64,000 nucleotides of DNA from Enoplosus armatus (Eukaryota > Chordata > Actinopteri > Centrarchiformes > Enoplosidae). Every line of letters starts with the position of its first letter. Position 1 is the stretch's first letter. Shown in pieces: positions 1 to 13,011 of the stretch. A program made the translations under genes and the position numbers. Below the pieces are notes generated by a model. That model saw nothing but the letters and a program-made list of their open reading frames with translations, ran no database searches and was not told where the DNA came from. The stretch spans positions 14,873,891 to 14,937,890 of the forward strand of contig NC_092180.1 of the NCBI RefSeq assembly GCF_043641665.1, written 5' to 3'.

Positions 1-1805
1 ATTCACACCCAGAATACCCATTCTAAACGTCTGGACAAGGGAGACCTCCCACTTCCGTCCCTTTCTGCATGAGCGCCATTATCTGTTTACAGTGCCTACT
101 TTCCCAACGGAACTGTTAAAAAGGACTCTGCTGGGTTCTGGGTTCCCCACACAGAACTCCTACATGCAGTTCCAACGCCATGCTCCATGGCATCCTGCCT
201 GGGAAACTGAAGGAAGGATTGTTCAGGCACCCGTTTACACCGCTGTGACATCCAGGAAACAGCTATTTTCTGTTGGCTATTTTCAGCAGTTCAGATGTTT
301 GTTTAGGATTAAATAAGATGGAAGGATTCGCCATGCAGCTCTGGATCAACATAACTATGAAGATCCAATTAATCTTAACTGAGACCATCTTCACCTGATT
401 TCTGAGCCCAGTTCTGTGAGAAAAAAGGCAGTACCATTTTGCTCCGGAGTAAAAAGGGCACAGACACAGTTCAGACTCCTCTCTGCTGTTCCCATGCAGA
501 GGAAATGAAGGGGAGGGAAAGGAGGGCAGCGTTATCACCGTGGAGAAAGTGTCGTCATGGCGGTTCTGCTCTGACCCTGCTGACTCGCCGATTCCTTAAC
601 ATGAGATCATTTTGGACAGCTGACCTCAATATCACCGTGCTCTGAGGATGAAACAGATCCAATGGAGCTTCTTATTCCCCCCACCCTGCCTACAAAACAT
701 AAGCAGGACACACATTTAACAGCACAACGCAAAACTGTCCTTTTATTCCTGTACCACCATTAACAGGAATTAGAGGAATTAAATCAAATTCAATAAACAG
801 GTCAGTTTTCTCCCTTCTTGTTATTTCCAGTGAGACATAAATAAACAAGGGGAAGGACAAGCTGGACTTCACAGCATCAGGACATTCTTAAAAGCACTCA
901 CATTTCATTGTGCTATTTGGCTGTGGTTTCACTCCTGACATTTGACAAAGCAGATAAGCACAGCATTTGTTGTTGACGGTAAGAAACTACTCTCCCAGCT
1001 TCTCAACAGGTCAGCCAAACTAGTGCTGCAGGTTTTTCACCTAGTACTTAAAATCACAACATACAATAATAAGGTAGAAAAATATTGTTGTAACAAATGT
1101 TTGGGAGGATGTTATGTACTACTTTGTCATTAGTGGAGAAGCTGTCTGGTAAAATCAGGCATAAACATGTGTCAGAATGACATGTAATTATAGTTGAAAA
1201 ACTTCCGCATGAGAGTATGAATCACCTCTGCAGCTGGTTGGCGTGGCAGGAGAGAATACAGTACCCTGCTATCCTCACCTTCATAACTGCATGGGGGGAA
1301 GGGAGCAGGACACGGGAGACATGCAGACTAAGGAAGACAGACAGGCTCATGCTATGTCAGAGAGCCAGAGTTGCTGGTCCTCGGCTGGACTATCTGTAGA
1401 GCTACCGACGGATATGTGTAATCAGCCCCATCCCCACGTTTCTCTCTCTCACTCTCTGCCTCTCTGGCTAATGTCTCCGCCTGATTCGATTGAGGCAATT
1501 AGGCAGTAATCTATAGAGCTAGGGAGTGATGGAAACATTTCCCACTGTCCTCCTCATGTTTCTCAGAGCTGCTATAATTAGCTAACTTTGCTTCTCATTA
1601 AACATCAGAGCAGTATTTACATACCCAGATCCAATTTGGCTCTGTAGAGCCCATTCCTTTTAAACCGTCTTGAAACCCTGAAACATGTCTGTAAACAAAG
1701 GAATGGGGGAGCTGTAATCTGCAGTTATTTCAATCAAACATTTATATCTTATATTGGTAATACACAATGTATCTAGAATGTACAGATTAAAAACAATGTC
1801 AGTAC

Positions 1806-1828
1806 GTGTGTGTGTGTGTGTGTGTGTG
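1806..1828. repeat. (GT)n microsatellite
   Basis: Uninterrupted GT dinucleotides for about 23 bases, read directly. Confidence 0.97.
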
Positions 1829-3160
1829 CGTACATAACACAGTAGATGATCATTCCAGAGCAGTGTGTTGTTGCAGATGTAAATGAAGCCTAGGAAGGCC
1901 TGGCATGAAGTTTGATCTTAAAAATGGAGGATATCCTTCCATCCCTGGTTTCAATGAGCCGTCATGGGAACTGGAATTGTAGGCCCACTTATATTCCCCT
2001 GTGGCTCATATTCAGTTTAAATCGTTTTAGCAGGGAACAAGCAAAACCGTTATCACACAGAACGGTGGAGAACATTAAACTAAAATGCACATGGACAGAT
2101 CTTGACTATCTCTTTTGAGAAACTATGAATCTTTTAGTTTAACATTCTGTATCTGATCTGAATATCATCATCATAATATATCTGATATTTGAAAGAAAAA
2201 AGTATGTCCTTTGAAAACCATTTTTGTCACCTGTTAAGCTGCAAATGTTAATAAAGTTTGTTCAATTGTAGTGGAGAACTTAGCTTGAATGCTGTTCAAG
2301 GACAATTCCAGCATGGTATGAGTTTCTGCCAATTGTTTACATATTCCGTCTCCATATAGTAATTGGGGCAGTTTTACATGGTGGCTCCACAATTAAAATA
2401 CATCTTGGGTTTATTTATTCCCATTCGTTTCCAAACAACACAGAAAGCGGTTATTATCAGGCATTAAACAATCTTAACATTTTGAAAGAAGTTCTATTTT
2501 GCATTACATTTTTATGTGCACATTCAGCAAAGTAAGTAAGTTTTTCTATAAAATAAGTTCTAACCAGTAAATAATGTTCCCACTGTTAAGTTAGGCTTTG
2601 CAAAGCAAGATAGATGCAATAGTCAGTACATTTAAACAGAAAATAAAGCTTGATTTTACACTGTTATGGTTTTAAATTGGCACACTTTTTTTTTATTTAG
2701 AATATCTTTTATTATTTCTACAATTCAGATTTAAAATTTAATTTTAAAAAGCCAGTTAGACCACTAATAAAACAGCAACTTCTCATAATGTTATAAAAAG
2801 AAAAGAAAAAAATTCATCAATGACTTTCAACTGTAATGGAATGCAGGAAACCATCTGCACCTTCATTCATGCTGAATTGTGCAATAATCTGTTTCAGTGC
2901 ACTACAAACAACCTGTTGAGCTGAACAATAGAGGTCAGAGGAAGAGGCAGAGGATACCAAAAGAGTGGATCTCTTTAAAGCTACTCGGGCCTGTAGCAGC
3001 TCTAGACACTAGAGTTGTACTGCAATTGTAAACTTTTCTGTTGATATGCAAAGCAGCATGGATAATTTTATGTCCCCATGGTAACACTGCCCCCGCTTTA
3101 CAAAAATGTAATGATTAATCATGGTTTTAGACAAAATCATTGTTCTAACATTAACAGAAT

Positions 3161-3184
3161 GTGTGTGTGTGTGTGTGTGTGTGT
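3161..3184. repeat. (GT)12 microsatellite
   Basis: Twelve perfect GT units. Short frames on both strands here (Val-Cys or Thr-His runs) are by-products of the repeat. Confidence 0.97.
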
Positions 3185-4470
3185 ATTTTCCAGGGCCAGG
3201 GATAGACACATGGTCAGTGAACATGGATCCCTAGTGGTTACCACAGACATTGCAGCTGGGTGCTCCCTGTTTGTGTAGCTGTTAATTTCTCTGACTAGTT
3301 GTGTCAAATGTCTGTAACACATTAGAAACAGTTTGTAAGGACATATCTATCCTTTGAGACTAACAAATTCAATTAGCTGACAGACAATTAGAATCTCTTA
3401 TTTTGTGTGACCTGTCACACGTGTTAAAATTAATTCACTAATACAGTGGCTGTGGGCATATTTTTTAGGTAAAACAAGTTGAACACTGCTACCATGAAAA
3501 GTTGCATCAACAAATTACTACCAAGACACTTGAACAGGGACACCTAACCATCTGTGAATGTGTACCAAAACCTGACTTGATGTATGTTGTTCAATGCAAA
3601 TATAAAAACACTACTTTTGCTTGGATTTTCTTCTCATCTAAGCACTCCTTATGATGGCCTGAAACTACAATGTTTGTGGGATATATAGACTTTTTTATTG
3701 GAATCCAGCAAAAACAAATTACATAGGCTGAATTCTGACAGGTCTAACAATCCTAAAGATTTAATAGTTTAATGTTAGGATGTGAATGAAGCACATAGAA
3801 ATCCAATCTACCCCTTTGCTTGTCTACAATATGGTGTAGCTTGAATACATATGCACCAGTACAGCTAGGACTGAGGAGCACTCCAACCTGACACAGATTC
3901 ACTTTGACAGTTGTGCTTTACCAGTAATTCATCTTTCTGAAAACAGACACTATCCCAACAATAATTTCTTTCAACTCCAATACCTGGCAAAGGGGTGGGT
4001 GAAAATGTAATAACAGGTTTTCATTGGCTAACACCACAATCCCTTCAGATCTCATCCTATCAAGAGTATGTTTCCTGTTCCTGATGTCCCTGAGAAAGTA
4101 AAAGCTACTCATGTAGAAATATCCAACAGTGAGACACAGATGGTAATTCCTGCAAGTATGCCTTAACTCACAAGTGACCACACTTTTAAACAGACTATAT
4201 GAACACAAATGCACACTGCCTAGTTGTGGAATGCATAAGTAAACAGTGTGAGGGATAGAGCTGCGTGTAGGGGTCCAGATGGGCAGGGAGGGAGGCCTGT
4301 CCTAGAAAAGGGCTGTCCCAAACCCATACACCCCTCCTCAGTACCCCTCTGGCCCTGTGTGCAGGACTGCAGCTAGCCTGGCTTGAGCAGCAGAGGGTTA
4401 ACTGCACTGCCCAGTCACAGGCGTGAAGTGAAACAATGAAATAATGGCAGCGAGTGAACGCTCAAAGGCA

Positions 4471-4500
4471 GGGGGCAGGGTGGGTGTGGGCGGGTGGGGG
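4471..4500 (+). other. G-quadruplex motif on the plus strand
   Basis: Six runs of three or more G lie within 30 bases, separated by loops CA, T, TGT, C and T. Loops this short fit the canonical G3+N1-7 pattern and predict a very stable parallel quadruplex. The flank at 4501-4610 is more GC-rich than its surroundings and not repetitive, so the motif may mark a regulatory element (inference). Confidence 0.8.
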
Positions 4501-4619
4501 CTCGCCATAGGCTCCTGCAGATGTTGCTGGGCTTCGGCGGGTCACACAATCACTCGTATTAGCATTCCTGATAGAGGGAGCCCGGATTAGGGAGCTGAAT
4601 GCCTTTCTCAACTCTGTCA

Positions 4620-7600
4620 GGGTTTGAACACACCGGAGAGGCAGAGCAGAGGGAGAGAAATCCCAGACATGTGGCGAGGAAAGGTGGAGACAAGAGTATA
4701 GGAGAAGAAAAGCACCCTCAGACAGTGTTGAGGAAGGCCTAGCTCACAGAAAGAGCAGGCACAATGTTGAAGGTAGGAGAGAAGTGGGGAGAAAGGCAAA
4801 TGCAGAGTAAGATTGACAGACAAATTGCGCCAAATTGACTAAAACAGCTAATGAAAGAGTTTAACAAACAGACAATAAAGAGAAATCAAGCATGTGATAA
4901 TTTAATGGTTTTGTGAGGTTGGCAGAGGGAGTGTATATGTGAAACGAAGATTTCTATTTGTGGCTGAATGAGTGAATGAGCATAGACAAACGGCTTTCTT
5001 TCTTCTTTGTATGTCTGGGTGAGCGAGGGAGAGTGAGAGAGAGAGCAGAGACAAAAGCTTTTCTGAGTGTATGTGTGCTGTCCTGTCCTTTTTTCCCAGG
5101 ACAGAGGTCTGGAGAGGCCTCATATTTCTGGCTGCTGTCAGGCTGGGGTGAGAGGCAGAGACAGCAAGGGGCAGCTGTTTTCTACGAGGTACCCTGGCTC
5201 CCTCACACACGGCCTTTGATCCGGGCTGGCTTCCTTGGCCAGCCAAGTCTCCCCCTGCGTATGTATGTATGAGTGTGTGTGTGTGTGTGTGTGTGTGTGT
5301 CAGGGTATGTGTATGTCAGAGGGAGAACACATAAAAGTGGGGGTGTAATTGCCGTAGTCAGGGGCACAAGTGGTGGCAAACCATGGAACAAACGCTGAAA
5401 TGTAAGTGGTAACATGAAGTGAGAAGCAACACTTCAGCAGCGCTTTTGCTCTCTTCCTCTCTCTTTGTTTTAGCACAAGACAAATAATTTCACAGGAATG
5501 CAGCAGGACCAGTCAGATATGGTTGTGTATTCAGCAGAGATTTTAGAATATAGAAGGGGCCAAGTGAATAGCTACACATACTAACACACACAGAGAAACA
5601 CTGACTAACTATACAAATGCAATTTTCCTGTATAATAAAGAAGGTAAAGCTGCTGTTGATTTTTGATACACATGGAATAAAATCAGAATTAGACTAAATG
5701 ATCTGCAGAGGCAAAAACACAGTATCAAAACTGCAACTACTCCAGGTGCAATAATAAAAATAGGGCTACCTTAGTATGTGGGATTTACAGCACCATTGTT
5801 TTATCTCAACACAGGCATATCTTTATACAGGTTTCTAGTAGGAGCCTATACAGTTAGAAAATGTTTATTGCATCCTGCTGTCGTTGTCCTTAGATCCCTG
5901 ACAACAAAGGAAAAAAAACAGGCAGCGACATTGAAAGCACATAAAATCCTTCATATTTGACAGTTAAGGGAGGTGTACCTTTGTCCCCAGCCAATGACTA
6001 TCAGTGACTCTACAAGTTAATATTTGCTTCTGCCTGCTCATAAATTTGCATTGCATTAGAACCTGACCTAAATGCATTTTTATCACCCAAAGTAATTAGC
6101 TGAGCATTAGTTGTAGAAGAGAGAGAGAGAGTACTATGAGGCTGAATCCTTCCTGAATGGGTGGTGGCTAGACAAAAGCTACAGGAGGGATGGCTACAAC
6201 GCAAAGCAGAGCTGGGCCACCAGATGAAAGAGGAAGTAAACAGGGCCAGAGTGCTGCCTCTTTAATCTACTACATTAACTCCAGCACCACAAGGGGAGGA
6301 GCCAGCATGCAGGCAAACGGCACAGCCACACAAAAGGGGAGTGTCAATGAGGGGGTAATAAGGAAAGACAATGAGTAAACAAGCAGGGGAAGTCCAGGCC
6401 TGGTGTGCTACAAACTCCCTGCTTCTCACTGCCTGGCACACACAAAGGCCCTGCTGTAATTAGCCACCCCGATAGGTTGTTTAGCATTTGCATATAAATG
6501 CCCTCAGAGGCAAACGCTAAACACGCTGACACAAACCATGCCCAAAACAGACGTTCGCCACACCTCTACCCCTCCAGGAGGTCTCAGGGGTCCACTTATG
6601 TCGGGGTACCCCCTCCCTTCGCCTTGTGCTTGTACCCACTACAGGCAAGCTGGCATCCATTACACAAGACGCGGACAGCACACCATAGTGCGGGTACTCA
6701 GTTCTTGTTTCCAGAGAGATTGTGAAACAGTGTAGCCAGGCTTCCTGTTGAAGGCCCACACAGCCATCTGTCATGCGAAAGTACATTTTGCCCTGACCAC
6801 AGGACTGACGCTCAACAAGGCAGAGGTTGCAGGTGTCACTCTGCTGTTTTGTTATGAAGAAATTCTATGTGGAAGACAGGAAAGAACTCATACAGATATA
6901 TCCATGCATGATCACACGTCCATCTGCACATGTGCATGAACACGCACTGAACTGTCCCGAGGACGCCAGGGGTCTAACAGAGTGTGAGACATGAGTCTTG
7001 ATCAGGGTCAAAAGATACAGGTTTGTTTAATATACCCTGTCTGGCAGGGAAAAAAAGTGTTGTAGTTGTAGCAGGGTAGACCAAGCTGGTAGATTAGAGA
7101 CAGAGGCAGACTACATTTACACAAGGTTTAAAAACATTCAACAGCAAACTTGCTATCACTTTTATATATTCTACAGTTTCATGCATTACTGTTATACAAA
7201 ATGTTTTTCATGAGACCTTAGTTCTACACTTCCTCTTCTGTCTACTGTTTTGACAATGGCGATTCATGAAAAAAATACAAAAAACACTATAGAAAGGAAG
7301 GAAGTGATGAGACTGGTGTCTGTACCCTCCTTCCCTCCCCCTGCCACGACCGCCGCCTCTCTCTTTTCTCTCCTTCCTCCAAACCCATATTCTCTCCAGT
7401 GTAAACAAAAGGTCTACACACTTGTCCTGCTCCTGGTGCTGCTAGGAGGGAAAGAGTTCATCCACAGAGCTCCAGCACCATACAAGGGCTACTTCCTGTG
7501 TTAATCCTCAGCCCAGAGTGCAATTTTACCAGTCTACTCAGCTCGCAAGAGTTTTCTGAGCTTTGCTTGTGGCACAGGAGGCCCACCGAGCAAAAAACTA

Positions 7601-8029
7601 TCCGCTAGCACTAAAAACTTGGTTTTCACCTGCCATGCGGCCTGTTGTTCCTCATCAGGGCATGATCCAACATGAGGAAACACCTGGCTCCAACAAAAAG
7701 CAGGCAATAAGAGGAGCTTATTTTACAGCCATCCTCCTCTTGATACAGATATGCACCTTTCCTGCGTTGCAGGGGCAACGCTGGATCTACAGAGGAGATG
7801 CTGCCCAAATTATACCTTATCTATGAGGCAATTTTTTTTTTATTTCTATCAAATGCATATGATGTAGAACGGCTCTGGGGGAAGTGCTTAAACATTGCTC
7901 TGAGGGAGAGTAAAGAGTAGCAGAAGAAAGGAAAAGCAGAGCATTTCTTGTCAAAGAATTGGCACTTGGCATGTAAGGAGGAGAAAAACTGTTGTAACAG
8001 TCAGTATCCGTTTTGAGCCGAGCTCTTAC
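4620..8029. other. noncoding unique sequence
   Basis: No supportable exon was seen. The stretch at about 6440-6530 is compositionally complex. It contains a TAATTAG homeodomain core (6457-6463) and an ATTTGCAT octamer (6486-6493, POU-type) 22 bases apart, which is compatible with a conserved enhancer but not proof of one. The rest holds short purine tracts and one GT repeat. Confidence 0.5.
5273..5300. repeat. (GT)14 microsatellite
   Basis: Fourteen perfect GT units directly after three ATGT units. Confidence 0.97.
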
Positions 8030-8148
8030 CTCAGGCTGACTTCCTATATGTGGTCAGGGTGTGTTTTGTTTTACTGCTTCACACAACAATGCTCGCTTGA
8101 TATTTGTTACCACCTGAGTAAAACAGAAAAGGCAAATGTACCGTCCTG
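8030..8148 (-). ncRNA. candidate noncoding or 5'UTR exon (119 bp)
   Basis: Read on the minus strand, a long pyrimidine tract (TTCTTCTCTTTTTCTAG) ends at 8149 and gives a strong 3' splice site. At 8030/8029 there is a donor GAG|GTAAGAG. A second acceptor, ending TTTTACTCAG with the exon starting at 8113, would give an 84-bp alternative. All three frames of the 119-bp form contain stops, so it would be noncoding: a 5'UTR exon or part of a long noncoding RNA. The product is not recognised. It could join the minus-strand exons at 30.1 and 52.7 kb, but nothing here proves linkage. Splice-like pairs also arise by chance, so confidence is modest. Confidence 0.35.
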
Positions 8149-8399
8149 CTAGAAAAAGAGAAGAAAAAATGTCGCCTTTAATTAAACCTAAACTGAAGTG
8201 TGACAGACTTGCAGACACACAGCAGAAGATCAGGTGATAGAAGGGCTGTTTTAAAGTCAAGCCATTATTATTAATGGTTATATTGCTTTCTTCTGTTTGT
8301 ATTGGCGCCTCTGAATTAACCAGAACATCACCAATAGCTGCATAAACTAGCCGGGGCCCCCATCTTCATTCATTAAACAGTAGGGAAAATTAATGCCAT

Positions 8400-8440
8400 G
8401 GTGACCAGACGAGGCAAATGACGTCACAAAGCCGAGGTCA
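8400..8440. promoter_or_regulatory. CRE with flanking nuclear-receptor half-sites
   Basis: A full palindromic cAMP-response element TGACGTCA lies at 8419-8426. TGACC (8402-8406, minus-strand GGTCA) lies 12 bases to its left and AGGTCA (8435-8440) 8 bases to its right. CREB/ATF family proteins bind the first and nuclear receptors the second. The block from 8330 to 8480 is richer in CpG than its surroundings and non-repetitive. Enhancer or promoter function is inference. Confidence 0.45.
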
Positions 8441-9523
8441 CCAGTCTGTCACGGCCGTCTAGCCCTGTGTCAGCCCCATGGGACCTGCCCCACCCCCTCC
8501 AGCCTAGACCAAATCTCTGCTGTGGCACTGAACGTCAGAATGAAAACCAAACAGTCGCGGAGGGCTCCATGTCGAAGATGTAAACGCCACGGCACTGTCG
8601 CTGTCATGAAACATCAGCCACTGGGCGCAAAGCAGTTAGAGCACAGCCTGCCAGAGAGGTGGGAGCATGAGGACCAGCAGACAAGAACTGCCATTAAACT
8701 GGATAAATATACATTTTTAGTGGCTGTGTTGGTGTATGTGTGTTTGGGAGAAGAAGAGAGCATGTCTCCTCCTCCTCAGGCTAAACACACACACACACTG
8801 TACATCTCTAGTTTTCGGTGTTGCTGTGTGGGAGTCTGCTTCTCTCTAATCAATTTATTATGAGGCACCGGGGTCCCTATGTTTGTTCATTTAACACAGG
8901 GAAAATGAGAAAGAGCATTTGTTTTAGGTACAGTGAGAGCCAAAGAGGAAACCACACGTGTTTCGGGAGGAGGAGAGCAAGAGAGGAAAAGGGTGAGGCA
9001 GAGGCACACAAGTCAAAGACACCCCTCAGAATAATGTAGAGGTGTAATATTGTGGCTTTGCGGAAATGTTGCTTTAATTGCAGTTTGGCATAACATTTAA
9101 TGCGGTCTGCATGACACCTGGCATAAATGGTTTACACTCGGGACAGTAGCAATTATAATTCAGCCAATCAGAAATCTTTCATAAATCCACGGACATGCTC
9201 GCTGCAACAGCTAGATGCTTATTTGACAAGACGAGATGGGATGGCGACAGACGCACATGCAGTATATCTTCTTTTTAATTACAATGTCTGCAGAGGTGGG
9301 ACTCTGCTATAAACAATCATCTGTGCAATCAAACACAATACCACCAACACCATTATAATAATACATTCTCAAACTGAAAAATAAAATTATTATGCACAGT
9401 ATTTGTATTGTTATTGCTAGTGACACAACTGAATTTTTAAAATAAAATATAACAGTGCATAGCTAAAAGAACTGAGGTATATAACAGAGGGACTTTTTCG
9501 TTTGGTTTGATAACGACTATCAA

Positions 9524-9528
9524 GTGGT

Positions 9529-9552
<24 letters not shown>
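9524..9552. repeat. (GTG)n trinucleotide repeat
   Basis: Nine to ten perfect GTG/GGT units, followed by an interrupted TAGTGGAGG. On the minus strand it reads as a poly-histidine run inside a chance frame; no gene context supports coding. Confidence 0.95.
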
Positions 9553-9559
<7 letters not shown>

Positions 9560-10577
9560 GTCAGATCGGCCTAGATATTTACTGGCATTTACAAAGGCAG
9601 ACACACGCTCACAGAGTATAAAAACCAGAATGCCATTACCGTTCTGCTGAAGGTAAAGCTCTAATAGATACTTCAAATCATTTTCATAGATCATTAAAAA
9701 TATAAAAATGTGTGCGTCTTTGAGTTAGCAGTTAACAGTTCGCACTCTCTCAGTCTCTTCTATCACTGCAGGTGCTAATAGGTCATTCCCAATCTATATT
9801 CTAATATTATATTTTCTGATCATATGTATTTTGTGTTTGCATGCAAAGCACCAACACAAGTCAAAATATACTAAAATGCACTCCAGGAGTTTAGATGTAC
9901 ATGCACGTTCCAACAAGAAAGAAAAAAAAACGATAGGTGAGCTTAATCTCACCTAAGTAAATAATAAAAATGATAGGTATGCATGAGTAATGAAAATGGG
10001 TTACTATAAGAAAATAACAGTGTACAGTATACGTGTGCACACACTGTACGTTGCCCATGTGTTTGTAGAAAAAAGGAAAACACAGCGGCAGAAGCTGGAA
10101 GAGAGCTGACATCAGAGGACTACGGAGGCTACAGCACTTAGAGGCCATTTTATTGCTTTGCTGTGGTCAAGTGAGGTGCACCGAGCTCAATTCCACCACA
10201 ACAATGGCAAAGAGGGCCGCAGAGACAAAAGAGGGCTATCCCTGCTTCTTAACCCCTTCACTACTGGCAGATCAGTCGCCTGGGGCATGGAGTGAACAAC
10301 GCCAGGCCACCTCAGGAGAAGCTAGGGGAATGACAAATAGCGAGTCGCAACGTATATACCTACTGTATGACAACGGCTCACACGTACACATTTTGTTACT
10401 TACACAGTAAAAAAAAACGATACATGCACACAAACCCAATAAGAATCTATCAATGGGCAGATGGAGTCGGCTGCTTTTCCTGACCAGAGAGAAGCAGTCG
10501 GTAGCTCCACCTCAGCCCTGTCTCTGAAATACACTGCAGCCTGCTCTCTATGTCTTTCCATCTCTGCCCCTCCCTCT

Positions 10578-10580
<3 letters not shown>

Positions 10581-10618
<38 letters not shown>
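10581..10618. repeat. (TC)19 microsatellite
   Basis: Nineteen perfect TC units within a longer pyrimidine-rich stretch from about 10550. A mirror-symmetric polypurine/polypyrimidine tract of this length can form an intramolecular triplex. Confidence 0.96.
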
Positions 10619-10621
<3 letters not shown>

Positions 10622-11957
10622 CACTGGGAACATGGACAGGCTACTACACATTTGCAAGTGAATTACACTTTTTGTTGAGATTTTTTTGTGTGTGCGTGAA
10701 TTGTAAAAAATGGGGAAGAGGGTGTGAGAGGGAAAGGGTGCTCCTGCCATCGCTCTTTTCTTTTCTTCTCTCTATAATCCTGAGGAGGATAAGCTGTGAG
10801 GTACACAGAAAGGAAGTGCCATAGACCTGCTGGGGTCCAGCACATCCTAGCAATACATTCTTACAGCCCAGCTATCAGACGCACGTATAGTCAGATACAG
10901 ACTAAAACTCTCTCAGCCACAGTCACAGTCACAGAGTGGAGTGGATGCAGTGCACACACAGAAAGGAAATTAAAATCAGTATGACCTAAATCTGAAACCA
11001 AAACTGGGCTTTAACTAAGATTTGAAAACAGCTGAAGAGAAAGCAGAGAAGCTGATAGCTTGATTATACAAACACACAGTATTTGGTACTAATACAAGCC
11101 GTGATGTTGCATCATCGGGTGCCCTGACTGTAAATTAGTGACGAGGAAAATTGATATTCTGGCGATCTGAAACTGCATTGAAACATGTCTTCTTTTATAC
11201 GAAATGTAATTTCTTCATATGAATACAAATATTTAAATTGTTAACATTTAACCTCTGTGTCAATTGTTGAGTGCACAATGTTTTTTGAATTTGAATGATA
11301 TTAAATTTTATGTTGAAAATATGTCATACAATAAATAATATTGAATATGAAGGCAGGAGCTACGAAACTGATGCAGTGACAATATTTTAAACCTGTCAGT
11401 CTCGCACACACGCATACACACACACACCCACACACTTACATTTCAGTTACACAATGCAGATTTCACAGACACAGATAAACAATACGAGGGCAGTTATCAC
11501 TCCACGGAGCACAGTAACATAGAGGAAGAGGAAGAGGATGACAAAGAAATAGGGGAGGATAAAAAGACGGCGTGTGTGTCGTCAGAGTCATAGGCCAGAG
11601 GGGCCCATGTATTGTTCCAGGGCTCAGTGTGGGGAGAGAAAGGCGACCTGGGCCGCCTCTGTCTAAGCGTCCTCCATGTTTTATGCATTCTGTCCTTTGT
11701 GATGATAAGCGCCAGTGTGGAGGGTGGAATGCTGGCCTCCAGGGTCCAAGAGAGGGGTGGGCTTATGGGGGGACTGGGGTGCAGCTCAGTTCAATTTTGC
11801 AGCCCTTGGAGTGGTCCCTGTCATTCTTGCCTTGCCCGCGTGTAGGCATATGTAACGTGCACAGACGTGAAACCGTTGTTCCTCCCATCCCTGAACACTA
11901 GAGCTAGCTGCTGCTGCCCCAAATAGGATATACACACAATCAGTCGTAGCCGCGATG

Positions 11958-11959
<2 letters not shown>

Positions 11960-11994
<35 letters not shown>
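11960..11994. repeat. (AC)n microsatellite
   Basis: About 17 perfect AC units. Confidence 0.97.
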
Positions 11995-11995
<1 letters not shown>

Positions 11996-11999
11996 CTTT

Positions 12000-12960
12000 T
12001 ACAATACTGCCAGCCCTGGACAGGCATGCATCACACAGGTCCTCTGCTCACAGTCGATACAGCAACCCAGAAATACAACAGTCTTCATCACTGTTACAAC
12101 ACTGCTATCTAACAAACAGCCTTGTTTGCTACAAGACTGATATTGTACATTTATTACAGAAGCAATATTGAAATTCTAGTCAAGGACGCAGATCCACACA
12201 CACACATACAGACACACACATAATAAACCCCCTTCCAAGACTACAACAGCATTCATTTATTGTTAGAAATGGAATACAAATTTGTATAAATTGTATCACA
12301 TATTATTGTGCTCTATTCTATGACAGCTTGTGAATTTCTTTCACTGAGGGAGTGACAGTCAAAATAGAACCCATACTTTGCTTTTAAACACATTACTGAA
12401 TGGGAAATATCCCCAAATCTCTATTCTCTCTGTGCCTGCTAGATAAGCAGAGCAATGTTCAACATAGGTCTGCTGTGATCTGTCTTAATTTGAACACTGG
12501 CTTCGATTGTTTGGGAAACAGTTCAAAATTAATAAATGTAATGACCATAAAAACAAAAGTGCATCATAACAAGGCCTTGACGTGGCACATTCAAAAGAAA
12601 TTAGATTTTCATAACGCCAGTATTCACACATATCAGAATGCGGCTGTGCATCCACAAACGCAGAGACACATGCGTATCGTCTCAGTCATAAATCTAGCAT
12701 ACCACAATGATTTAACCAAGATTGTTAACACGATAACATATTGTGAAAGAGCAAACCACAAAAATCTCAGCCAACTTCGCTTCAAAAAGATGAAAAGGAT
12801 GACATTGAATAAGAAGAAGAAAAGCTCAAAAGAAGACAGGGAGGGGGATTTTAGAAAAAAAGGGGTGCTTTCTGTGGATAAAGAGGAGCCCTTTTGGACA
12901 CTGCGGGCTGCTGGGATTAAGGATCAGGTACAGCACTCATGGACACCACAAGCATGCACG
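12000..12960. other. noncoding AT-rich sequence
   Basis: Contains an imperfect CA tract (about 12195-12222). It also holds most of an unbroken 223-codon plus-strand frame (12400-13071) that runs into the next CA repeat; it shows no domain, has low-complexity Lys-rich and Thr-His ends and has no splice context. It is treated as chance. Confidence 0.5.

Positions 12961-12964
<4 letters not shown>

Positions 12965-13009
<45 letters not shown>
12965..13009. repeat. (CA)22 microsatellite
   Basis: About 22 perfect CA units, preceded by CACG units. Confidence 0.97.

Positions 13010-13011
<2 letters not shown>

Larger units (their letters stand above)
1..4430. other. noncoding unique sequence, no gene seen
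   Basis: No coding exon, RNA gene or mobile element could be supported on either strand. The only open frames are short, lack recognisable domains, and several exist only because GT repeats contain no stop codon. The stretch from about 2100 to 3800 is AT-rich with many short A or T runs. Two GT microsatellites are listed separately. Confidence 0.6.
8480..11955. other. noncoding sequence with scattered repeats
   Basis: No exon was supported. The stretch at 9100-9310 is non-repetitive and contains an NF-Y-like CCAAT (9161-9165, in CAGCCAATCAG) and TCATAAATC, and so resembles a conserved element. About 11150-11400 is strongly AT-rich. A CA-rich imperfect tract lies at 11405-11435. Confidence 0.5.

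Noticed and set aside
9437..9694. poly-histidine frame
   Set aside because: Direct product of the GTG trinucleotide repeat.
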